This document shows, one piece after another, positions 6,520-12,301 of a DNA stretch of 47,778 nucleotides. The notes under the pieces were generated by a model. The model ran no database searches. It saw nothing but the letters and a program-made list of their open reading frames with translations, and had not been told where the DNA came from. How positions within the stretch are numbered: position 1 is the first letter of the stretch; each line of letters starts with the position of its first letter. The translations under genes and the position numbers were made by a program. This DNA is from a virus: the IMG/VR virus record IMGVR_UViG_3300036846_000621, positions 1 through 47,778 of that record; one strand, given 5' to 3'.

Positions 6520-7993
6520 GCCCTTCCCCCATCAGTCGCGAGCTACACTGGCGGCAGTGAGAAACCGCAATTACGCCGTGTTCTTCGAGCCCCGCTTAGG
6601 TAAGACGAAGACGGCCCTCGACTACCTAGCTATACTCGCGCTCAAGGGCGAAGTCAAACGCGCGCTCATCATTGCACCACGCATAGCACTAGAGGTGTGG
6701 GCCAGTGAGTTAGAGAAGCACTTCCCTTACTTCTACCATGCCGAGACGTTCACCGAGGAGTGGAATACTACTACTCGTATCTTCGCTGCTGATCCGCCCG
6801 AGGTGCAGTTCTTTCTCGCGGGGCGAGAAGAAACGTTCCGGGCTACTCGTCGGGCCGGGAAACTTGAACGTCCGAAGCAAGACCTACTCAGACTGTGGAG
6901 GCCAGATGCCATCATTATTGATGAGTCTCACGAGTATAAACGACCAGGAGGTCGTGGTGCTCAGGACGCATGGCGGTTCGTGGGACGGTTACGTGATGCC
7001 CGAAGACAGACGAATGGAGGTGGAGAAGATAGCCCACATACCAGGCCGTACGTTCTCCTCCTCACAGGGACTCCTAGCGCGAAGGGGTGGCGTGATCTGT
7101 TTGCCCAATTCCGCATCATGGATCCAAGTATTCTTGGCACGAATGCTAGCTCGTTCGACGAGGAGTACTGTATTTATGGTCAGGGGCCTCGAAAGTACAC
7201 CGTCATCCGCTACAGAAACCTCCCCAAGCTCCAAGCGATCATCGGAGCCCACAGTGTATCGTGCACCGCAGAAGAGGCCCACCTAGCAGGCAAACTAGAA
7301 TTCCAGATCCTACCGACTACATTACCACAGAAGGTGCGCCGACATTATGACGAGCTCGCTGAGCACTTCCTTACAGAGGTCGATGGCCAACTCATTACGG
7401 CGAGTAATGCGGGCGTCAAACGACTTCGCCTGCTCCAGCTTACTAGCGGGCACGTCGGAGACAAACAACTTCATCGAGCTAAAGAGCAGGTCGCTAAGGA
7501 TTGGCTTGCGCTGCTTCGCGAGCAGGGAGAAGGGGTTGTCGTATACTGCCGTTTCACTGCTGAGGTTGATGCCCAAGAGAGGCTGGCCAACGCTGTCGGT
7601 TATGACGTGCGGGTTATTGACGGACGCACAACAAGATCAGCTAGAGCTGACAGCCTACGCTGGTTTCAGGAGAGAAGAGGCACATCAAATACCCACGCAC
7701 CCCTGGCGCTGGTGCTTCAGTACCAGGCTGGTGGTACCAGCATCGAGCTCAGTGCCGCTGCTGAGGTGCTGTTCGTTTCGCTACCCGACGGATGGGTCCA
7801 GTTCTGGCAGGCGCTTAATCGAGTTCGAGGTCCCAATCAGAATCGCCCGGTCCGAGTCACAGCCATATGCGCGCGAGGCACAGTAGACATGAGTGTGCTG
7901 TACGGGCTGAGAAATAAAGAGGACATTCATCGCCTGCTGATGAGGGACCCGAAGCGATTTCTGCGTGGGAACTACACAAATGTGATACAATAA
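6497..7993 (+). CDS. SNF2/DEAD-like superfamily 2 DNA helicase
   Basis: 498 aa from the ATG at 6497 (GGGAG site; overlaps the previous gene by 23 bases). Superfamily 2 motifs are visible: motif I EPRLGKTKTA (Lys36), motif Ia IIAPRIALEVW, motif II DESH, motif III LLTGTPSAKGW, motif V area QYQAGGTSIEL, motif VI QALNRVRGPNQ. Length and layout fit phage SNF2-type helicases found beside replication genes. Likely ATP-driven DNA translocation or remodelling during replication or recombination. Its last codons contain the promoter of the next gene. Confidence 0.9.
   Translation: MKYQPKTKPFPHQSRATLAAVRNRNYAVFFEPRLGKTKTALDYLAILALKGEVKRALIIAPRIALEVWASELEKHFPYFYHAETFTEEWNTTTRIFAADPPEVQFFLAGREETFRATRRAGKLERPKQDLLRLWRPDAIIIDESHEYKRPGGRGAQDAWRFVGRLRDARRQTNGGGEDSPHTRPYVLLLTGTPSAKGWRDLFAQFRIMDPSILGTNASSFDEEYCIYGQGPRKYTVIRYRNLPKLQAIIGAHSVSCTAEEAHLAGKLEFQILPTTLPQKVRRHYDELAEHFLTEVDGQLITASNAGVKRLRLLQLTSGHVGDKQLHRAKEQVAKDWLALLREQGEGVVVYCRFTAEVDAQERLANAVGYDVRVIDGRTTRSARADSLRWFQERRGTSNTHAPLALVLQYQAGGTSIELSAAAEVLFVSLPDGWVQFWQALNRVRGPNQNRPVRVTAICARGTVDMSVLYGLRNKEDIHRLLMRDPKRFLRGNYTNVIQ
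7983..7991 (+). promoter_or_regulatory. Extended -10 promoter embedded in the helicase stop codon
   Basis: TGATACAAT, whose final T is the first base of the helicase TAA stop. The ATG of the endonuclease VII gene begins 7 bases after the hexamer, so the transcript should be leaderless. No -35 seen. Confidence 0.55.
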
Positions 7994-7998
7994 CAAGC

Positions 7999-8298
7999 AT
8001 GAAAGGACATTCGAAGCCAAGGGTGGCATCATATCACTGGCGAAAGTTAGGTGTCACGTGGGAGTACTATGATAAGCAGTTTGAGAAGCAAGGTGGGCGG
8101 TGCGCTATATGCAGACGGACGGAAGATGAGGCTCATTCCACGATGACACGTGAGTATAAGTACTTTATTGTAGACCATGACCATGAGACCGGTGCGTTAC
8201 GTGGGCTCCTATGCAATGCCTGCAACACCCGCATGGGTTGGTTAGAGAAGAATGTCGAAACTGCTGTTGATTACTTGAGGAGGTGGCGATCATCGTAG
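7999..8298 (+). CDS. Endonuclease VII-like HNH/Holliday-junction resolvase
   Basis: 99 aa. Matches the recombination endonuclease VII family: GGRCAICRR, then VDHDHETGALRGLLCN, then ACNTRMG. The two Cys pairs hold zinc and the DHDH is catalytic. The family resolves branched DNA (as T4 gp49 does before packaging), though small versions are also common as free-standing homing-type nucleases. It has its own leaderless-type promoter, unlike its neighbours, which supports either late resolvase timing or a mobile origin. The end overlaps the GTG of the kinase gene. Confidence 0.85.
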   Translation: MKGHSKPRVASYHWRKLGVTWEYYDKQFEKQGGRCAICRRTEDEAHSTMTREYKYFIVDHDHETGALRGLLCNACNTRMGWLEKNVETAVDYLRRWRSS

Positions 8299-8837
8299 TG
8301 CTCGAGGGACCCGACGGTGGTGGCAAAACGACGTTGGCGCACAGTTTGTGTGAGCGGTTCGGGCTGAAGTATTGTCGACCGCCAGAGAATCTATTAAGCT
8401 CTACCACTGGGCCGAGTCCAGGGCTGCACGAGTGGTGGCGTGAGCAGTTGAGAAAGAAGGACAGGAGCGGCGTGTACGACCGATGTTTCTACATCAGCGA
8501 GCCGATCTACACGTCTCTAAGTGGCCGACAACCGCTCGTCGATGGTCCGACCCTCGCGCTAGGGCTGAATGATCTGTGGGTGGAGGGGCCGTTGATGATC
8601 TTCTGCCTGACGGACGAGGTTGCCATGCTGGAGAACACGTACATCGCCGGACGTCCCAGGCTAGCGGACATCAGCGACGATCAACAAAAGCTGAAGGCTG
8701 CTGCCTTTCTGTACTGGGCGGCTTATGGCACGTGGTGCACCGCACACGAGGACACTATACTCTACGATTACAACCTACACGACTTCGCCAAGATCGCGAA
8801 GGCCTACGAGAACTACTCCCGAACGAAGGTGGCTTGA
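8283..8837 (+). CDS. P-loop deoxynucleoside monophosphate kinase (thymidylate kinase-like)
   Basis: 184 aa, GTG start with a GAGGAG site inside the previous gene. P-loop EGPDGGGKTT (residues 8-17), then a YDRCF motif typical of the DR motif of thymidylate/dNMP kinases, then a weak lid region. It should phosphorylate a dNMP at the expense of ATP. It sits directly before a MazG-like hydrolase and two thymidylate-synthase-family genes. In T4 a dNMP kinase does this job for hydroxymethyl-dCMP, and a similar role is plausible here but unproven. Confidence 0.8.
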   Translation: MAIIVVLEGPDGGGKTTLAHSLCERFGLKYCRPPENLLSSTTGPSPGLHEWWREQLRKKDRSGVYDRCFYISEPIYTSLSGRQPLVDGPTLALGLNDLWVEGPLMIFCLTDEVAMLENTYIAGRPRLADISDDQQKLKAAAFLYWAAYGTWCTAHEDTILYDYNLHDFAKIAKAYENYSRTKVA

Positions 8838-9160
8838 TGGGCAGAATCAGAGAACTACAGGTCCAGCACGTTAACTGGCTATCGCACAACTTCCCCGAGC
8901 AGCAAGACCATCAGCCATTACTAGGCATCGTTGAAGAGGTCGGTGAGTTGGCGCACGCACTGCTGAAGTCGGAGCAGGGCATTCGCGGCGGTAACCACAG
9001 GGCTGAGGAGCTGGACGCGATTGGGGACATCTTCATCTACATGCTCAGCTATTGTAACACTCGGGGCATTGACCTCGAGGACGTCATCGAAGGTACGTGG
9101 CGTGCGGTAAGAGAACGTGACTGGGTAGCAGACCCCGCAGGCGGGGGAGCCACGTCATGA
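8837..9160 (+). CDS. MazG-like all-alpha NTP pyrophosphohydrolase
   Basis: 107 aa, ATG overlapping the kinase stop (TGATG). It shows the metal-binding signature of the family: EEVGE (residues 33-37), then EELDAIGD. Members hydrolyse (d)NTPs to monophosphates; the same superfamily includes phage dUTPases and dCTPases. Location in the nucleotide module suggests dNTP-pool control, and a dCTPase role would fit the neighbouring dCMP-type enzymes. Substrate cannot be told from sequence. Confidence 0.8.
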   Translation: MGRIRELQVQHVNWLSHNFPEQQDHQPLLGIVEEVGELAHALLKSEQGIRGGNHRAEELDAIGDIFIYMLSYCNTRGIDLEDVIEGTWRAVRERDWVADPAGGGATS

Positions 9161-9351
9161 CGCAGATTACATTCACCGCTGGCAACACATCAGATCCGCA
9201 GCACCCCTGGAACTTCGGGTGTTGGATCTTCCCCGAGGGCCACCCACTCGCAGCGTACGAACGCGCCGAGTACCAGCGCCTACAGCTTACACGACCACCT
9301 AATCAACTTCAGCTCATGCCCACCCCACAACAGCTAGGAACAAATGATTAG
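9157..9351 (+). CDS. Hypothetical small protein
   Basis: 64 aa, ATG overlapping the previous stop (ATGA). Contains a compact GNTSDPQHPWNFGCWIFP start and a Gln/Pro-rich end. No family recognised; it overlaps the start of the next gene by 8 bases, so it is part of the same translationally coupled unit. Confidence 0.65.
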   Translation: MTQITFTAGNTSDPQHPWNFGCWIFPEGHPLAAYERAEYQRLQLTRPPNQLQLMPTPQQLGTND

Positions 9352-10180
9352 GCACTACGATGACATGTCAGATCTGTGGCGCTTGACAGTGAGGAGAATG
9401 TGGCGTGGAACTCTCGACAACGGAGGGATCAACGTCGTGGGCTCAGCTGATACTATCGCCTACGACAATCTGCTGGTGGCGAATTCGATGGACTTCGACA
9501 TTGATCTGGGTAGAGATCTGTGGCTTAACGGGGCGAGGTGGACAAGACTCGTCCGCCAGTATCTCGATCTCTCGGACACGCGGAGCTTCATCGACCGATC
9601 GGCGGATATCGGTTTGGGGGAAGGCGCCAAAGGCGTGGTTACTCAAATGCCTTGCGCTCCTATTACACGAGAGGCAAAGAAGCACCGGTGGGGAAACTGC
9701 ATGTTGGGTTTCACCTATCGAGGCAATAGACGATACGCTGGTGAAGTTGGGGGACCAACTGTCAGCATGCACTCCCGAGTATCTTACATTGCTTACATCG
9801 GAGGACTGGACCTCGCACTTGCCAGCGTCCTCGCTAGAGAAATTGGCCGACGTATTGAAGTACCCATCACCCAGTTCCAGTTCCGGTGGTATATAGACAG
9901 CCTGCAATTTCACGGATTCAAGAGCCTGCCGTTTCTGTACAAGTCAGAATATATCCACGACCTCGAGCGCCCACCGCTGAGAAAGAAGTACCCGACGATG
10001 AACCTTGTCGGGCGGTGGTGGGATCGTATCGTCGAAAGTGAGGAGACGGGCAAGCCGCTCGACGCTGAGAAGTATGGCCCACTCCGTAGAGTCCGTCGAC
10101 GCTATCGTGAGTACTGTGCTGAGGACTTTCTACCGTCGGTCGTGCTCGACGACCTTACACTAGCCCCATTGTATAGGTAG
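9344..10180 (+). CDS. Divergent thymidylate synthase / dCMP hydroxymethylase-fold protein
   Basis: 278 aa. By eye it aligns with the core of ThyA: a Cys in RWGNC (residue 119) at the catalytic Cys position, a long hairpin, HSR (Arg145) for the phosphate-binding Arg, then a helix with Asp156 eleven residues after that Arg. ThyA enzymes that act on dUMP have Asn there; dCMP hydroxymethylases have Asp. A QFRWYIDSLQFH strand near the end resembles the GDxHxY region. The Asp of the usual RSxD motif is replaced by Tyr, so catalysis may be altered or lost. Similar proteins could be an accessory subunit; the assignment is moderate. Confidence 0.55.
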   Translation: MIRHYDDMSDLWRLTVRRMWRGTLDNGGINVVGSADTIAYDNLLVANSMDFDIDLGRDLWLNGARWTRLVRQYLDLSDTRSFIDRSADIGLGEGAKGVVTQMPCAPITREAKKHRWGNCMLGFTYRGNRRYAGEVGGPTVSMHSRVSYIAYIGGLDLALASVLAREIGRRIEVPITQFQFRWYIDSLQFHGFKSLPFLYKSEYIHDLERPPLRKKYPTMNLVGRWWDRIVESEETGKPLDAEKYGPLRRVRRRYREYCAEDFLPSVVLDDLTLAPLYR

Positions 10181-10191
10181 GAATTTGGTAG

Positions 10192-10237
10192 TTGCGGGAG
10201 GTCATACGTTCGTGTTATCATACGTTTGTACGAACGT
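10192..10237 (+). promoter_or_regulatory. Promoter with overlapping palindromic operator-like repeats
   Basis: TTGCGG (10192-10197), an 18-bp spacer and extended -10 TGTTATCAT (10213-10221). The same stretch has direct repeats CATACGTTCG / CATACGTTTG and a near-perfect 16-bp palindrome ACGTTTGTACGAACGT immediately after the -10. This suggests a promoter controlled by a dimeric repressor, possibly the wHTH protein encoded just downstream. Confidence 0.6.
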
Positions 10238-10287
10238 TGAACCTTGAAAAACTAACCCCGTATCCTACCCAAAGAAGGGGATCCGAA

Positions 10288-10671
10288 ATGCAAAAGGTAA
10301 GTAGGCGTCAGCAGTCGGTGCTCGACGTACTCGACGAGGAGATCCGTGATCTGTCGGAGAAGCTCGCGAAGGTGCAGCCGATGATCGACGAACTCGCGCG
10401 GTTGAAGCGCACGCGGGCGACGCTCCTCAACGAGAGGGGCACCACAGGCAACATCAGCAACGGCACTCGTCTCACGATGGAGGAGGTCGTCGCTGCGCTG
10501 CGCGAGATGGGCGGGGCCGCTGCCCCGATCCCGCTGGCGAATCAGCTGAGCGTGGACGTGAACACGGTGCGCTCACACCTGAACCGCCACAAGGACAGCC
10601 GCTACGCGAAGCTCCCCGATGGTACGTGGGAGTTGATCGGTGAGGGGGCGATCGATAACGACGAGGAGTAG
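10288..10671 (+). CDS. Coiled-coil/winged-helix DNA-binding protein
   Basis: 127 aa from the ATG at 10288 with AGAAGGGGA upstream; an earlier in-frame start is unlikely because it precedes the promoter. The N-terminal ~45 residues form a coiled coil (LDEEIRDLSEKLAKVQPMI). The C-terminal ~60 residues are a winged helix (TMEEVVAALREMG, then LSVDVNTVRSHLNRH as recognition helix, then a hairpin wing). A dimeric transcriptional regulator is likely, and the palindromes at 10205-10237 are candidate autoregulatory sites. Confidence 0.75.
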   Translation: MQKVSRRQQSVLDVLDEEIRDLSEKLAKVQPMIDELARLKRTRATLLNERGTTGNISNGTRLTMEEVVAALREMGGAAAPIPLANQLSVDVNTVRSHLNRHKDSRYAKLPDGTWELIGEGAIDNDEE

Positions 10672-10680
10672 TCATATCAT

Positions 10681-10716
10681 GGGGGTGAGTTGGTGAATAT
10701 ACCCAACTCATCCCCC
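10681..10716 (+). other. mRNA hairpin between regulator and dCMP-type enzyme gene
   Basis: GGGGGTGAGTTGG pairs with CCAACTCA and TCCCCC with one bulged base. No T-run follows, so it is not a standard terminator. It lies 21 bases before the TTG start of the next gene and would mask a possible GTG start at 10690. A translational or processing control element is possible. Confidence 0.55.
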
Positions 10717-10737
10717 TACCCCAGGAGAGGAGGCAAC

Positions 10738-11508
10738 TTGAGTCAGTATGAATATGTGCTCGCGCGCGAGATGGACATGTTGATAGCCCTGCTCAAGAGT
10801 TTGGGTCAGGAGGCAGACTCTGGGCATTGGCAGGGCGTGTCCACAGAAGGGCATCCGGAGATGACGACTATGGAGATCATCAACGCTCAGCTGGTGGCAC
10901 CGATTCCGCCGAACAAGTCGGAATTGGCGGCGGCGTGTCAGCCCAACCTGCCGTGGGCTGAGGACGAGTTTCAAGAGCGCGTGTCAGGCGAGCCACACAA
11001 CCCCCACAGATCGATGGACACATGGCCTTGGTGGCGTGGTCAGATTGACCGCACCATGAGCCACACTTACAGCGAGCGATTCTGGCCGACGTTCGACGAC
11101 GCTAATCAAGTCCGCATGGGCGTTCGCTACGCCTACGGCGACTTGAATGACGTGCTAGACCTGTTGCGTAAGCACCCACATACGCGGCAAGCGACGTTCC
11201 CCATCTTCTTCCCCGAGGACACAGGAGCTGTTCATGGAGGTCGTGTACCCTGTACCCTTCACTATCACTTCCTACTACGGGCAAACAAACTTCATCTGTG
11301 GTACCCAATCCGTAGTTGTGACGCCGTTCGGCACTTTCGTGATGACGTCTACATGGCTGCTCGTCTCTGTCTGTGGGTGCTGCATGAGCTGCAGACACTC
11401 AGGCCTGGCATCGAGTCGTCGCTGTGGGAGTACGTTACCCCCGGGCAGTTATATTTCACCGCCTACTCCTTCCACGTCCACAAAGCCGACGAACACCTAC
11501 TACCATGA
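10738..11508 (+). CDS. Thymidylate synthase-family enzyme, probable dCMP hydroxymethylase
   Basis: 256 aa from the TTG at 10738, chosen because GGAGAGGAGG sits just upstream and the earlier GTG lies inside a hairpin. Clear family motifs: RQATFPIFFPED, then VPCTLHYHF with catalytic Cys172, then IRSCD (Arg192-Asp195) exactly 20 residues after the Cys as in ThyA, then YSFHVH near the C-terminus. Eleven residues after Arg192 is Asp203, where ThyA has the Asn that selects dUMP; T4 dCMP hydroxymethylase has Asp there. I therefore predict a dCMP substrate and a methylene-folate-dependent one-carbon transfer. Confidence 0.75.
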   Translation: MSQYEYVLAREMDMLIALLKSLGQEADSGHWQGVSTEGHPEMTTMEIINAQLVAPIPPNKSELAAACQPNLPWAEDEFQERVSGEPHNPHRSMDTWPWWRGQIDRTMSHTYSERFWPTFDDANQVRMGVRYAYGDLNDVLDLLRKHPHTRQATFPIFFPEDTGAVHGGRVPCTLHYHFLLRANKLHLWYPIRSCDAVRHFRDDVYMAARLCLWVLHELQTLRPGIESSLWEYVTPGQLYFTAYSFHVHKADEHLLP

Positions 11509-11951
11509 CCCGAGAGCTCTTTAAGCATAGAGTCTTTATGTTGATCGCAGCACAGTTGTCAGCCCTGGGCACGTGTGACCGTGCGCAGGTGGGTGCGGTG
11601 ATCGTGCGTGATGGTCGCTGTGTCACCTGGGGCTACAACGGCGCTCCACCAGGCATACCCCACTGCAAGGAGAACAACCACGGGTGGGGCGATATGAGCG
11701 AGACGATAGAACACAAGGTCTCTGGCTGTCGCAATGCGACGCACGCTGAGTTGAACGCCCTTGCATTTGCAGCACGCCAGGGAATCAGTACAGACAATGG
11801 AACGCTGTACGTCACGTTGTCACCTTGTCTTGATTGTGCGCGTGCCCTGGTCGCCGCAGGCATCGTGCGCGTTTTCTACCATGACGCATATCGGGTCACC
11901 GATGGTCTTGATCTCCTCGCTCGAGGGGGGGTGCTTGTAGATTGTTTGTGA
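11505..11951 (+). CDS. Deoxycytidylate (dCMP) deaminase
   Basis: 148 aa from the ATG at 11505 that overlaps the previous stop (ATGA). Zinc motif of the cytidine/dCMP deaminase family: THAE (His80, Glu82) and SPCLDC (Cys108, Cys111). Length and the N-terminal CDRAQVGAVIV segment match ComEB-like dCMP deaminases, which make dUMP for dTMP synthesis and remove dCMP. It acts on the same pool as the enzyme encoded just before, so the two may balance dCMP use. Confidence 0.9.
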   Translation: MTRELFKHRVFMLIAAQLSALGTCDRAQVGAVIVRDGRCVTWGYNGAPPGIPHCKENNHGWGDMSETIEHKVSGCRNATHAELNALAFAARQGISTDNGTLYVTLSPCLDCARALVAAGIVRVFYHDAYRVTDGLDLLARGGVLVDCL

Positions 11952-12301
11952 GTGAAGAAGAACTTCAGTCATGGCGTGAGAGTCAACGGTCATATCGAAA
12001 GGGGCTTCGAAGGCGTAACAAGGTTACTAAGCACATGGAGGTTGATAAGAATGGATGTTGGATTTGGACCGGCAGTGGTGGTAAGTATGGCCAGGTGCGG
12101 TATAAGGGTAGGTCTTATACGGCTCATAGGTTTTCTGCCTTTGTCTTCCTCAACTTCAACTTAACAAGCGAATTAGTGGTGGCCCACAGATGCGATGTGC
12201 CGCGGTGTGTTAATCCGGACCACCTCTTCATAGGCACCTATAAAGATAATACCCAAGATATGCTTAGTAAGGGTAGAGGCCGATGGCAGAAAGATACGTA
12301 A
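11948..12301 (+). CDS. HNH homing-type endonuclease
   Basis: 117 aa from the GTG at 11948; a TTG two codons earlier is an alternative. It has an N-terminal basic helix, CWIWTGSGGKYGQVRYKG (the AP2/NUMOD-like strand pair typical of phage HNH nucleases), YTAHRFSAFVF and then the HNH core VVAHRCDVPRCVNPDHL with a following GTYKDNTQDM. It overlaps the deaminase by 4 bases and the polymerase by 19. A free-standing mobile endonuclease inserted precisely between two replication genes is the simplest reading. Confidence 0.85.
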   Translation: MSEEELQSWRESQRSYRKGLRRRNKVTKHMEVDKNGCWIWTGSGGKYGQVRYKGRSYTAHRFSAFVFLNFNLTSELVVAHRCDVPRCVNPDHLFIGTYKDNTQDMLSKGRGRWQKDT

